Shown here: one piece after another, positions 26,103 through 35,320 of the stretch | Layout of the letters: every line of letters begins with the position of its first letter | Numbering within the stretch: position 1 is the first letter of the stretch | Assembly (NCBI GenBank): GCA_028280945.1 | Contig: JANQKV010000055.1 | Location: forward strand, 62,001-126,000 | Origin: Opitutaceae bacterium | GTDB taxonomy: Bacteria > Verrucomicrobiota > Verrucomicrobiia > Opitutales > Opitutaceae | Length of the DNA: 64,000 bases | Reading direction: 5' to 3' | Translations under genes and position numbers: made by a program | The notes under the pieces: model-generated | The model's database searches: none | What the model was told of the DNA's origin: nothing | What the model saw: the letters and a program-made list of their open reading frames with translations, nothing else

Positions 26103-28850
26103 TCACCCCGTCGTTCGCAGACCCGAAGCGAGCGCATTGATCGATATCAAGAGCTCAGGCAGCCGCGCCTCCGCCGCCTCGCCTTCCAAGGTCCGCCACT
26201 CCCGCAGGAGGGCAATTTGGTTGCGGTGCAGCTGCTCCAAGGCGTTTTCCCGGATCTCCATCGTAAAGGCCAACCGGGGACGCCGTTGCTGGAAGGTGCC
26301 GGCAAACAAATCAGCCAGCATGTCCCGGGTGCATTGCGATTCGTCGAGAATCGCCGCCATGAACCGCTCGCGCACCGCCGTATCTTCCACCAGGCCGGCA
26401 TAGTCCTGCATGATCGCGGGGTTCGCACTCATCAGCGAACTCTCGATGTTCGTCATGACGTAGCGCAAAAACGGCGATGAATGCACTCCCGTCTTGATGA
26501 GGTTATACTGGTCGGGAGCTTCATCCCGCATCCGCGCCAAGGCGGAACCCGCGCCATACCAACCCGGCAGGTAGAAACGATTCTGGGTCCACGAAAATAC
26601 CCAGGGAATCGCCCGCAGGTCGTCCAACGACATCTTGCCGGTGCGCCGGGCCGGCCGGGATCCGATGCGGGAGTTTTCCAGGGCATCGATCGGGGTGGCC
26701 TGGCGATAAAATGTCATGAAGTCCGGCTTGCGCAGCAGCTCGCGGTAATGGTCCCGGCTCCAAGCGGCCAGCTTGTCCAACGCCGGCCATAGCTCCCGAC
26801 TGGCGCCTTCGATGGTGGAGTGGCGCGCCGCGGCTGCGGCGGTGGAAGCTTGCAACAACTCCACATGATACACTGCCGAAGACAGGTAGGCGTATTTTTG
26901 GGCGATGGTTTCTCCCTGCTCGGTCATGCGCATGCGTCCGCCCAGCGATCCCGGGGCCAGTGCTTCCATGAACCAGTGCGTCGGGCCGGCACCCCGGCCG
27001 ACGGTGCCGCCCCGGCCATGAAAGAACACCGGCTTGGCTCCCGCCTTTCGCACCACTTCAGCAAGCGCATCCTGCGCCCGATGCAGCGCCCATTGGCTGG
27101 CCATGATCCCGCAGTCCTTGTTGGAATCGGAGTAGCCCACCATCATCTGGAAGTCCGCGCGCGCCTGATCGAGGCCGAGACTCCGTCGCGTCACCGGATG
27201 GGCCAGAAACTCGTTCACGATTCCGGGACCCGCCTCCAAGTCGGCCATGGTCTCGAACAGGGGCGTCACCGGCAACGGACAGACCAAACCACCCTCCCGC
27301 CATTCGGCCAATCCCGCCTCCCGGGCCAGCAGGTAAACCCCCAGCAAGTCTTCGACCGACCGGGTCATGGAAACAATCAACGCCCCCAGGCCGGCCCCGC
27401 CGCGCTGTTGCCGGTGTTCGGCAAGCACCTGGTAACAGGTCAAAACCGCCTCCGCCTCGGCTCCGGCCGCCGCACCATCCGCCAGGAACGGACGCGGGCT
27501 GAGCAACTCGCGCTCCAGCAGTTCCCGTTTGGCCGTGGCGTCCATGGCGGCGAAATCGCCGACCGCGGTGATGACCCCGGCGGCCGCCATCAATTGTCCC
27601 AGGGCTTTGTCGTGGAAAGCGGAGTTTTGCCGCACGTCCAGCGCCGCCAGGTGGAACCCAAATGTGGCAACCTGCCGGCGCATGGGCGCAACATGGTCGA
27701 TGGCGAGGGCATCCGCGCCGATTTCCACCAAAGACGATGCCACCACGGCCAAATCGGCATCAAGTTCGGCCGGCGACTGGTAGGCGGCGGCGGATTCCGG
27801 ATGCTCCAGCGCCAGCAGCACCTTTTCGCGCATCAAATACGCCGCGGCTCGCCACGGTTCTTCACGATTGCGGGCAAGAACCCGTTCAGGATCAGCCTCG
27901 CCTTGGAGCTCCGAAGCCAGCCGGACGTTTAATGCGCCGAGGCTCTCGGGCTCGGCCTGGAAGAGGGAACTCAGCGGCAACTCTGCGCCGAGCTTTTCGA
28001 GACCACGCCGTTGCACGCGCAAAGCGTTGCGGCGCAATTGCGCCAATGAATTGGCCGTGACTGCTGCGGTCACAAAGGGATGCCCGTCACGATCGCCGCC
28101 GATCCACGTGCCGAAACGCACCAACGGTCCCGTGCTTTCGAGCGCGGCGCTGTCCCATCCCTGCTCTTCCCAAGCCTCGCGCAGGTGCACAAACGTGCGG
28201 GCAACGGTCTCGGGAAACACATCGCGCAGGTAGTGCAGCGCATTGTCGAGCTCCGCCTCGATGGTCGGCCGCGTGACCTGGATCTCCCCGGTCCGCCACA
28301 GGTTCTCCAGTTTAGATTCGATTTGCTCCGCCAACCGGTTCTGCTCCCGGGGCGTGTAGACCGCGTTGCTGTGGCGGTTGATCAGGCTGTAAATCTCGCG
28401 GTGCAACTCCCGCACGGTGGCCCGCTTGGCTTCGGTCGGGTGGGCGGTGAGCACGGGTTCGACCGTGACCTCCCGCAACACGTCCAGCACCTGGGCTTCG
28501 TCAAAACCGTGCCGTCGCAGGGTCGAAAGCTGATCCGACCACAGGCCCTTTTCGGAGACCGGACCTTTCAGCTTTTCGCGCAGGCGGCGCACACGGGCGG
28601 CCGCGCGCTCCTCGACGATGTTGAGCATCTGGAACGCAATCGAGTAGGCCTGTCCCATCGCGGCGGTGGGGATGCCGGCCTCGCCGGACTGGGATCCGAT
28701 CCAAGGCAGATGGTCGGCGAGGTCGTCCTCATTGATGCGCCGCAGCACATTGGCAAAGAGACCCATCAAAAACTCGAGTTCCTCCCGCAGGGTGCGGAAA
28801 CCCTCTTCCCGAAGAGGATGAACGGACTTGGAGTGGTTGCTTTTGGACAT
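26103..28850 (-). CDS. ppc: Phosphoenolpyruvate carboxylase
   Basis: The 915-residue enzyme is full length. Catalytic His137 lies in LTAHPTEAKR. The second signature FHGRGGTVGRGAGPTHW carries the catalytic glycine/arginine loop, and VGYSDSNKDCGI is also intact. The C-terminus, LSINALASGLRTTG, matches the usual xTxNGIAAGxRNTG end. It adds bicarbonate to PEP to make oxaloacetate, replenishing the citric acid cycle in the cytoplasm. It lies 86 nt behind sbtB, on the same strand as a bicarbonate transporter, so the three genes probably work together in supplying and using bicarbonate. Confidence 0.97.
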   Translation of the reverse strand: MSKSNHSKSVHPLREEGFRTLREELEFLMGLFANVLRRINEDDLADHLPWIGSQSGEAGIPTAAMGQAYSIAFQMLNIVEERAAARVRRLREKLKGPVSEKGLWSDQLSTLRRHGFDEAQVLDVLREVTVEPVLTAHPTEAKRATVRELHREIYSLINRHSNAVYTPREQNRLAEQIESKLENLWRTGEIQVTRPTIEAELDNALHYLRDVFPETVARTFVHLREAWEEQGWDSAALESTGPLVRFGTWIGGDRDGHPFVTAAVTANSLAQLRRNALRVQRRGLEKLGAELPLSSLFQAEPESLGALNVRLASELQGEADPERVLARNREEPWRAAAYLMREKVLLALEHPESAAAYQSPAELDADLAVVASSLVEIGADALAIDHVAPMRRQVATFGFHLAALDVRQNSAFHDKALGQLMAAAGVITAVGDFAAMDATAKRELLERELLSPRPFLADGAAAGAEAEAVLTCYQVLAEHRQQRGGAGLGALIVSMTRSVEDLLGVYLLAREAGLAEWREGGLVCPLPVTPLFETMADLEAGPGIVNEFLAHPVTRRSLGLDQARADFQMMVGYSDSNKDCGIMASQWALHRAQDALAEVVRKAGAKPVFFHGRGGTVGRGAGPTHWFMEALAPGSLGGRMRMTEQGETIAQKYAYLSSAVYHVELLQASTAAAAARHSTIEGASRELWPALDKLAAWSRDHYRELLRKPDFMTFYRQATPIDALENSRIGSRPARRTGKMSLDDLRAIPWVFSWTQNRFYLPGWYGAGSALARMRDEAPDQYNLIKTGVHSSPFLRYVMTNIESSLMSANPAIMQDYAGLVEDTAVRERFMAAILDESQCTRDMLADLFAGTFQQRRPRLAFTMEIRENALEQLHRNQIALLREWRTLEGEAAEARLPELLISINALASGLRTTG

Positions 28851-28936
28851 CAGCGAAAGCTCAAGTGAAGTTGAAGTGAACCGACAAAATCGGCGCCAAC
28901 CTCAACCTCTCCGCCCGCTGATTCAAGCGAGAGCGG

Positions 28937-29239
28937 TCACGCCCCGAATTTTTTACCTCGCCACACCGTAATTTCCGTCAACCAGGCGATCACCGCATAG
29001 TCGTCGAAATAGCGTTCCGCCACCTGGGTGAGGATCTGCTCCGCCAGTTCGGCACTTAAAATCGTCTCAATGCGGATGTTGGGCCCCTCCCATTCCGTGG
29101 CCCTGACACCCCGTGAGCCTTCACCATCGGCGGTGGTCACGGTAAACCCCGTCGCCCCGGCATCGCGCATCAAGGTAAGCAGCTCCTCGCGAAGAAGGCT
29201 TTCGCTCACCACGGTCAGTTTGGTCATGGGGACTTTCAT
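28937..29239 (-). CDS. sbtB: PII-like regulator of the SbtA bicarbonate transporter (SbtB-like)
   Basis: The 100-residue protein has the PII-like sequence LLREELLTLMRDAGATGFTV, then ADGEGSRGVRATEWEGPNI and VAERYFDDYAVIAWLTEITV. This matches SbtB proteins (EAGATGYTVxxxxGxGSRxVRS). SbtB binds adenine nucleotides (cAMP, AMP, ADP, ATP) and gates SbtA. The protein ends at KKFGA and lacks the C-terminal CGPxGC redox R-loop of cyanobacterial SbtB. The gene begins 3 nt after the sbtA stop. ATG 29239 and ATG 29227 are both possible starts. Confidence 0.85.
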   Translation of the reverse strand: MKVPMTKLTVVSESLLREELLTLMRDAGATGFTVTTADGEGSRGVRATEWEGPNIRIETILSAELAEQILTQVAERYFDDYAVIAWLTEITVWRGKKFGA

Positions 29240-29242
29240 GGG

Positions 29243-30196
29243 CTATACGGCTGATAGGTAATTGGCGAAAGACATGAACAACGGCACGCCCAACGCGAGG
29301 TTGAAGGGAAAGGTAATGCCCAGCGACATCGTCAGATAGATTCCCGGACTGGCTCGCGGCAGTGCGATACGCACCGCCGCCGGCGCCGCGATGTAGGAAG
29401 CGCTCCCCACCATGGCGCCAAACACTGCCGCTCCCCCCGGGGCCATGCCCACCGCGTGGCCCGCCGCCGTGCCCAGCAGTCCATGGATCAGCGGAATCAC
29501 ACACCCCAGGACGATCAAGCGCCAACCAGCCGAGCGCAGGTCCCGCAAACGCCCCGCCGCCAGCATGCCGAGTTCGAGCAGAAACAGGCAAAGCACGCCC
29601 TTGAACGGATGCACAAACAGCGGCGCAACGGCCTCCATTTTGACCGGACCACTGATGGCCCCGATGGCCATGCCGCCAATCAGCAGAAAAATGCTCTTCC
29701 CCGCGATCACCTCGTGCACCGCTTTCTTCAGTCCGCGGGGTCCACTGTGCTGCGCCAATAACAGACCCACGATGATGCCCGGCACCTCCAGCACCGCCAC
29801 CAACGCCGGCATGTAGCCATTGCCCTGCATGCCCGCGATCTTGGTGGCTTCGATGGCCGCCAAAAACGTGACCGCAGAGACCGAGCCATAGTGGGCCGCG
29901 GTGGCCGCGGCGTCGATCCGGCCCAGCCGGCCAAACCATTTCAACAGGGCATAGGTCGACAGGGGGGTAAGCACCCCCAGCACCGTTGTAACCAAAATCG
30001 GGCCGATGAGCGTGCGCAGGGGCGTCTCCGCGATGGCTACGCCGCCCTTCAGGCCGATGGCAAAAAGCAGGTAAATCGACAGGCCCTGGTAGATGGCGGG
30101 AGGGATTTCCAGGTCGCTGCGGACCGCCCGGGCCACCATGCCGAGGACAAACGCCAGGACGACGGGGGAGATGAGATTTTGCGCAAGTAGGTCCAA
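29243..30196 (-). CDS. sbtA: Sodium-dependent bicarbonate transport family permease (SbtA/DUF897)
   Basis: The 317-residue protein is very hydrophobic, with about 10 membrane helices in two inverted halves. It has the family motifs GLKGGVA, HYGSVSAVTF and GSASYIAAPAAVRIALP. SbtA imports bicarbonate with sodium in cyanobacteria; homologues occur in many heterotrophs. The start is TTG 30196 (MDLLAQNLISP), placed by alignment with SbtA N-termini and the absence of ATG nearby. It forms an operon with sbtB and probably ppc, and diverges from a small winged-helix gene across a 122-nt control region. Confidence 0.88.
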   Translation of the reverse strand: MDLLAQNLISPVVLAFVLGMVARAVRSDLEIPPAIYQGLSIYLLFAIGLKGGVAIAETPLRTLIGPILVTTVLGVLTPLSTYALLKWFGRLGRIDAAATAAHYGSVSAVTFLAAIEATKIAGMQGNGYMPALVAVLEVPGIIVGLLLAQHSGPRGLKKAVHEVIAGKSIFLLIGGMAIGAISGPVKMEAVAPLFVHPFKGVLCLFLLELGMLAAGRLRDLRSAGWRLIVLGCVIPLIHGLLGTAAGHAVGMAPGGAAVFGAMVGSASYIAAPAAVRIALPRASPGIYLTMSLGITFPFNLALGVPLFMSFANYLSAV

Positions 30197-30318
30197 AACT
30201 GGCAGATCAGAATGGGTTCACCACTGCGCAGCTCGATCTTATAGTTCAATGATTTATACGTATTTTCTTTCATGCTTTCCCATGCAGCCTTCTTTTGCTC
30301 GACCAAAATTTCGTTACG

Positions 30319-30606
30319 ATGACTGAGACCGTTACCCGCCCGACTTGGACGTTTTTGACCAACCACACTCACCTGCTGGTGGTATTGCGTCGTGAACCCA
30401 ACGCGCGCATCCGCGACCTGGCCGATGCCGTGGGCATCACCCAGCGCGCCGTGCAACGCATCCTCGCTGAACTCGTCGCCGACGGAATCCTCAAGGTGCG
30501 CAAGGAGGGACGGCGCAACGCCTACCGCATCCAGCGGCGCTCTCGATTGAGGCACCCGCTTGAGAGCAAGCATACCATCGGAGAAGTGCTGGACCTGCTG
30601 GGGTAG
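30319..30606 (+). CDS. Winged helix-turn-helix transcriptional regulator
   Basis: The 95-residue protein is almost entirely one winged HTH domain. It has the recognition region ARIRDLADAVGITQRAVQRILAEL and the wing GILKVRKEGRRNAYRI, as in MarR/ArsR-like or HTH_24 regulators. No sensor domain or conserved Cys pair is present, so the signal is not visible. It is divergent from sbtA, which is its most likely target. ATG 30319 was chosen over an in-frame ATG at 30295 because the added residues have no similarity. Its stop touches that of ccoI (30607) on the other strand. Confidence 0.85.
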   Translation: MTETVTRPTWTFLTNHTHLLVVLRREPNARIRDLADAVGITQRAVQRILAELVADGILKVRKEGRRNAYRIQRRSRLRHPLESKHTIGEVLDLLG

Positions 30607-32991
30607 TCAGCGCAGGGCCTGCCAGGCGTGGCGCATGCCGATGCCCACGATCGCCAGCGTTGCCAACGAACTGAGCGGCATCAAAACGGCCGCAAAAAGC
30701 GGGTTCATCAGCCCCGCCACCGCAAAGCCCACGGCCGTCACATTGTAGGTGATCATGAACGCCAGCAGCACGCGGTGGGTGCGACGCCGCACATCGTTGA
30801 CTTCGAACAGCGCGCGCAGGCCCCCCAAACCTTGCCCGAGGTAATAAAAATCCGCCTTGGCAGCGAGGACTCCCCGGTGCACCACCGGGGTTCCCCGGCA
30901 GCGGGCGGCATCAAACGCCAGACTGTCGTTCGCCCCATCCCCCAGCATCAGGGCATCATCGGCCCGGTGTTCGAGCAGCCAGGCGGCTTTGGCTTCAGGT
31001 GACTGGTTGCCGTAGGCGTTGTCCGGCGGCAAGCCCAGCTGTCCCGCCATCGCGGCGACCTTGGCGGTTTCATCTCCACTCAGAATGAACGAATCCAGCC
31101 CCCGCTCCCGCAGCGCGGCGATTTCGCGCCTGGCGTCCGGACGCGCCTGGTCCTCGAAGCGGAACCGGGCCACCACCCGGCCGGACCACGCCAGCACGGT
31201 CGAACCATCGGCCTCCCCGCCATCCATCCACTTCGCCCGACCAAGCGACCACGCTCCCCACTTCAAACCCTGCCCCACAACTTCCATGACCTCGCCCTCC
31301 CCCGGTTCGGGAATGTCAAGTTTCACCAACGCCTCGAGCAGGGCGCGCCCGATGGGATGCGGATTGTCGCGCACCAACATAAACAGCGCTTGCTGGGCGT
31401 CGGCGGAGAGCGCACTGATGACGTCGGGGTTGACCAACACCGGGTGCTCCAGCGTCAGCGTTCCGGTCTTGTCGAAAACCAGTTTTCGAATGTGGACCAG
31501 GCGTCCCCAGAGATCACCGGCGCGCACGAACATTCCGCGTTTACGCAGCACAACCGTCGCCATCTCGTCCGCCAGGGGAAAAGCGAGGCCCAGGGCACAC
31601 GGGCAGGACACAACCAAAACCGCGGTCACAACCGCTCCGGCCTGCAGCCAATCGCCGGCGCCCCACCACCAACCGATGCCCGCCAATGCCGCCACCACCA
31701 GAATGCCGATGAGATAACCTTGGATCACCCGTTCGATGACCGACTCGCCCTCACTGCGTCGCTCCATGGGTTGAAGCAGCTTCGCCAACAATGACTGCTC
31801 CCAGGTCTCGGTGGCCAAGAGCTTGACCGCCTCGAGTCCCACGTTCTGCGCCCCGGCGGGCACCGCTTGATCGGTACGAAAAACCCGGGGAGCCGATTCC
31901 CCGTTGATCCAGGCCAGATTCATGTTCGCCTCCGCCGAAACCATCCGGGCTCCCACCGGGACCGTCTGGCCCCGCTCGACTGCAAAGGTCGTGCCGACGG
32001 TGAGCCGTTCGGGAGGAATCTCCTGTTCCGTCCCGTCTTCCCGCCAGGCCCGAACCTGCGGCGGTGTCGGCTGCTCGGCGAGCAGACGCCTTTGGTTACG
32101 CTCCACCGCCGCCACCTGCGCCCAGCGGCCAATCAGCATCAGCAGGATGAATCCGCTGACGAAATCGAAATACATGTAGGCCTCCTGCCCCGTCACCCAG
32201 CCAAAGAAGGAACCCACGTAGGCGCCCACGATGCCGAGCGAAATCGGCAAGTCGATGTGGAGCGCACCCTCGCGAATCGCCCGCACCGCCCGGATCAGGA
32301 AGTAGCCGCCCCCCGCCAGCAGGCTTAAGGTGCCGAAGCCCAAGGCCAGCGTGTGGAACAGGTTCGCGTAGGCAAAGGTGGCCTCCATGCCGAAATAGGA
32401 CGGCAACGTGAAGAGCATCACGTTCATGGCGAACGCCGTGCAAAGGCCGATGCGACGCACCAGATCCCGACTTTCGCTGCTCCGGCCGGCGACCGGGCCG
32501 GGCGGACCCAACAGGTAGTTGAAGCGCTGAAGCCCCGCCGCAAATCCGGCCGCATCGAACGCTTCCTTTGCATTCAAACGCCAGCTCAGGCGGACCTGGC
32601 CGGTTTGGGCGTTGATCTCAATTCGTCCCGCACCGGGTTCGCGACTGAACAGCTTTTCAATCAACCACACGCACCCCGCGCAGGACAACCCCTGCACCGA
32701 CAACAGCAGCCGGGGCGTGCCGTTTTGTTCTCTGGCCGTCTCTTCGGCCTGGCGCTGGAGGGTCTGCAACCAGCCGTAATCGCGCTCGACTTTCAGAGCC
32801 GCGTCGGCGGGCGCCGTGGTGCGGTCCTTGATGTCGTAAAAGGTGTCCAAACCCTCCCGGTGAATCAGCCGATGCACGTAAGCGCACCCGGCACAGCAGA
32901 ACTCTTCCCCGCCGGACGGCGAACCGCAGTGCCGGCACTCCCGGCGCGAAGGCGTCGTTTCCTCCGGTCGTGCTTCGGGGATCAGTGGCAT
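30607..32991 (-). CDS. ccoI: Copper-translocating P-type ATPase for cbb3 oxidase assembly (CcoI/FixI type)
   Basis: The 794-residue P1B-ATPase has an N-terminal zinc-ribbon-like Cys cluster (CRHC, FCCAGC; about 19-36). A heavy-metal-associated domain with SCAGC (Cys104, Cys107) follows, then eight membrane helices. The metal channel motif is CPC (VVSCPCALGLAFPL), the phosphorylation site DKTGTLTLEH and the hinge GDGANDS. The N-terminal Cys-rich layout is typical of CcoI, which exports Cu(I) for the CcoN binuclear centre. Its position at the end of the cbb3 operon, overlapping the SafE-like gene by 10 bp, supports this. Confidence 0.93.
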   Translation of the reverse strand: MPLIPEARPEETTPSRRECRHCGSPSGGEEFCCAGCAYVHRLIHREGLDTFYDIKDRTTAPADAALKVERDYGWLQTLQRQAEETAREQNGTPRLLLSVQGLSCAGCVWLIEKLFSREPGAGRIEINAQTGQVRLSWRLNAKEAFDAAGFAAGLQRFNYLLGPPGPVAGRSSESRDLVRRIGLCTAFAMNVMLFTLPSYFGMEATFAYANLFHTLALGFGTLSLLAGGGYFLIRAVRAIREGALHIDLPISLGIVGAYVGSFFGWVTGQEAYMYFDFVSGFILLMLIGRWAQVAAVERNQRRLLAEQPTPPQVRAWREDGTEQEIPPERLTVGTTFAVERGQTVPVGARMVSAEANMNLAWINGESAPRVFRTDQAVPAGAQNVGLEAVKLLATETWEQSLLAKLLQPMERRSEGESVIERVIQGYLIGILVVAALAGIGWWWGAGDWLQAGAVVTAVLVVSCPCALGLAFPLADEMATVVLRKRGMFVRAGDLWGRLVHIRKLVFDKTGTLTLEHPVLVNPDVISALSADAQQALFMLVRDNPHPIGRALLEALVKLDIPEPGEGEVMEVVGQGLKWGAWSLGRAKWMDGGEADGSTVLAWSGRVVARFRFEDQARPDARREIAALRERGLDSFILSGDETAKVAAMAGQLGLPPDNAYGNQSPEAKAAWLLEHRADDALMLGDGANDSLAFDAARCRGTPVVHRGVLAAKADFYYLGQGLGGLRALFEVNDVRRRTHRVLLAFMITYNVTAVGFAVAGLMNPLFAAVLMPLSSLATLAIVGIGMRHAWQALR

Positions 32992-33704
32992 ATGAAATTC
33001 TCCACGGAGGGTCCGTCAAAGCCGAGCGTGGCCCGCAGTCGCCACGTGATCAGCACCGCGGCGATCAAGGCCAGGCCGGTTTGAAACCGCACCAGGGCCC
33101 GGGGGCCGAGCTTGGTGCGCAACCACCCCAATTGGGTCTGTGCCAGCCACAGCAACGGCACGGTGCCGATGCCAAACGCCAGCATGAACTCCGCCCCTCG
33201 CAGGGCCGACCCCGACATGGCGGACAGGGCGATCAGAAAGTAGAGTGGTCCACAAGGGAGCAACGGGGTCAGGGCCCCCATGCCCGCCGCCATCTGCACC
33301 CGGGAGCGGCCCCGCAACTTGGCCTGCAGTCGAAACGTCCAGCGCGACAACCAGCCGGGACGGGGCAGGCGGTTGTCCAGGCGCGTGGCGACGGCGATGA
33401 AGAACACAACCAACAACCAGGGGAGCCATTGCTGGAAACCTTCGCTCAGAAGCGCCCGGGGCACCCGGCCGACCCCGCCGGCCAGGGCGCCGAGGGCCGT
33501 GTATCCAAAAATACGTGACACATGGTAGGTCACGTTGATGGCCGTGGGATCATTCCAGATGCTCGCGGCCTTGGTCTCATCCGACTTGGCGTAGGTGGGA
33601 GCCAGCATGCACGCCAGAGGGCCGCACATGCCCGCGCAGTGCAGACTGGTCACCAGCCCGGCAATCAGGGCAGCAGTGGGCGTATTGACCGCGGCCAGTT
33701 CCAT
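32982..33704 (-). CDS. SafE/TauE-like (UreH-type) integral membrane protein
   Basis: The 240-residue, six-helix membrane protein carries the family mark SLHCAGMCGPLA at about 20-31 and LLPCGPLYFLIALSAM near 150. The Cys residues in HCAGMC and PCGP suggest metal, probably copper, handling. Genes of this DsbD-like/SafE group regularly occur inside cbb3 oxidase operons between ccoG/ccoH and ccoI, although their exact role is unsettled. It starts 6 nt after a 57-codon gene and overlaps ccoI at its end. Confidence 0.85.
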   Translation of the reverse strand: MELAAVNTPTAALIAGLVTSLHCAGMCGPLACMLAPTYAKSDETKAASIWNDPTAINVTYHVSRIFGYTALGALAGGVGRVPRALLSEGFQQWLPWLLVVFFIAVATRLDNRLPRPGWLSRWTFRLQAKLRGRSRVQMAAGMGALTPLLPCGPLYFLIALSAMSGSALRGAEFMLAFGIGTVPLLWLAQTQLGWLRTKLGPRALVRFQTGLALIAAVLITWRLRATLGFDGPSVENFICH

Positions 33705-33710
33705 CCCGGT

Positions 33711-33884
33711 TCAGCGCTCCGTTTCAGCCACGTGTTCCAGCGGCACGGTTTCGATGGGGTTGTCGGCGGCGAGTGAAAAGAGGATGAACCACGCCAGGGT
33801 CATCAGCCCAAAGATCACGCCCACGGCCAGCCAAAGGGACCAGGCGCGCTCCGGCTTGGCGTTTGCCTCAGCCGACACGATCAC
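33711..33884 (-). CDS. Small single-pass membrane protein (57 aa) in the cbb3 operon
   Basis: This frame starts at GTG 33884, whose last two bases overlap the ccoG stop (GTGA). It runs 57 codons to TGA 33711, 6 nt before the SafE-like gene. The product starts MIVSAEANAKPERAWSLW. It has one membrane helix (about 17-40, WLAVGVIFGLMTLAWFIL) and an acidic tail ending HVAETER. Position and topology fit a short stand-in for FixH/CcoH, but I see no sequence match. The tight overlap on both sides is the main reason to call it a gene. Confidence 0.75.
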   Translation of the reverse strand: MIVSAEANAKPERAWSLWLAVGVIFGLMTLAWFILFSLAADNPIETVPLEHVAETER

Positions 33885-35287
33885 GGTCCCTCCCCTTGGA
33901 GCAACCGGGGATCAGGGCCAACGAACTCAACCTTGCGCTCGAGCGAGTAGGTGCCCTCGACATTGTGCAGGACGACCTGCAGGTCGAATTGCCCGGTGTA
34001 GTTATCGCGGGACACCACCATCACCAACGGCAGGACCGTCTCGCCCAAAGGTCCAATCTCAATAACGTCGTCGATGCCATTGATCCGCAGTCCGTCCGGC
34101 GCTCCGACCACCTCCACCGTGAAGCCTTTGTCCTGCTCGCTCTTGTTCACCACCCGCACGAGGAACTGGTTGCGCACGGCATCGTCACTCACGATGTAAG
34201 GCGCACCGGTGATGCGGGTGACACTCAGGCTGGCCGGCTGCACCGTCGAAAGCGCAAACGTCGCGACCGACATCCCCGCCACCAGAAGGATCGAGTAGAG
34301 AATGGTGCGCGGGCGCACCCACTTGGTCTTTTTGCCGTCCAGGCCGTTCAGTGAATCATAGCGCACCAGGCCCTTGGGCCGGTCCAGCTTGGTCATGATC
34401 TCGTCGCAGGCATCGATGCAGGCGGCGCAGCCGATGCATTCGAGTTGCAGCCCTTGCCGAATATCGATGCCGGTTGGGCAGACCTGGACGCAGCGGTTGC
34501 AATCGATGCAATGGCCGGCGTTCGGATCCGTGGCCTTGCCGCGGGGTTCGCCGCGCTTCTCGTCATAACCGATGACCATGGTATTGTCATCGGTAAGGGC
34601 CGACTGCAGGCGGCCGTAGGGGCAGATCACGATGCACAACTGCTCCCGGAACCACGAGAAGTTGAAGTAGTTCACCGCCGTGAAGAGGAATACAAACAGG
34701 AACGCGCCCCAGTGCTCCGACGGCGCGTGGTGCATCATGGCCCAGAGCTCCGGAATGGACACAAAGTAGGCCAGGAAGAGGTGGGAGATGATCGCGGAGA
34801 CGAGCACAAACGCAACCTGCTTGATCGAACGCTTGATGATCTTCTCCGCCGTCCACGGCGAGGCATCAAGCTTGCGGCGCTTCACCGCGTCGCCCTCGAT
34901 CAGGCGTTCGATCGGGCGGTAGACATGCTCCAAAAAAACGGTCTGCGGGCAAGCCCATCCGCAGAAGATGCGGCCCAGCAACGCGGTGACAAAAAACAGC
35001 GAAAAACCCAGCCCCGTTATCGCGAAGAACAGCAGCCAGGCGTCCTGGAACGCCAGGATATACCCGAACAAATGGAAACGGCGTCCTCCCACATCGAGAA
35101 AAACCGCCGGGTAGCCGCCGATGTTGATCCACGGCAGCGCCAGGTAGATGCCGATCAGGAACAGTCCGGTCCACTTCCGATGCCGCTGAAAGAAGCCCCG
35201 CACATCCGCCGGATGCAGGAAGAAGCGCGAGCCATCCTCGCGGATCGTGGTGACTGAATCAAGGGAGGGCCGTTGAGCAGAGGGCAT
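33881..35287 (-). CDS. ccoG: Cytochrome c oxidase accessory protein CcoG (FixG/RdxA)
   Basis: The 468-residue membrane protein has five helices in its first two thirds. GRIFCGWACPQTVFLEHVYR is a family signature. Two ferredoxin-type clusters follow (CIDCNRCVQVCPTGID and CIGCAACIDACDEIM, about 262-300). A C-terminal immunoglobulin-like periplasmic domain starts near 355 (TGAPYIVSDDAVRNQF). CcoG reduces Cu(II) to Cu(I) for the cbb3 active site. It sits between ccoP and the small membrane gene in the operon; ATG 35287 follows the ccoP stop by 33 nt. Confidence 0.96.
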   Translation of the reverse strand: MPSAQRPSLDSVTTIREDGSRFFLHPADVRGFFQRHRKWTGLFLIGIYLALPWINIGGYPAVFLDVGGRRFHLFGYILAFQDAWLLFFAITGLGFSLFFVTALLGRIFCGWACPQTVFLEHVYRPIERLIEGDAVKRRKLDASPWTAEKIIKRSIKQVAFVLVSAIISHLFLAYFVSIPELWAMMHHAPSEHWGAFLFVFLFTAVNYFNFSWFREQLCIVICPYGRLQSALTDDNTMVIGYDEKRGEPRGKATDPNAGHCIDCNRCVQVCPTGIDIRQGLQLECIGCAACIDACDEIMTKLDRPKGLVRYDSLNGLDGKKTKWVRPRTILYSILLVAGMSVATFALSTVQPASLSVTRITGAPYIVSDDAVRNQFLVRVVNKSEQDKGFTVEVVGAPDGLRINGIDDVIEIGPLGETVLPLVMVVSRDNYTGQFDLQVVLHNVEGTYSLERKVEFVGPDPRLLQGEGP

Positions 35288-35320
35288 TAAGGGGGTGCCT
35301 TGGCGAGGAGACGAGGCGAC

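Noticed and set aside
25703-26137. 144-codon minus-strand frame between ppc and the PEP-CTERM gene
   Set aside because: Overlaps both neighbours, has no domain, and contains two hairpin-like repeats; more likely noncoding.
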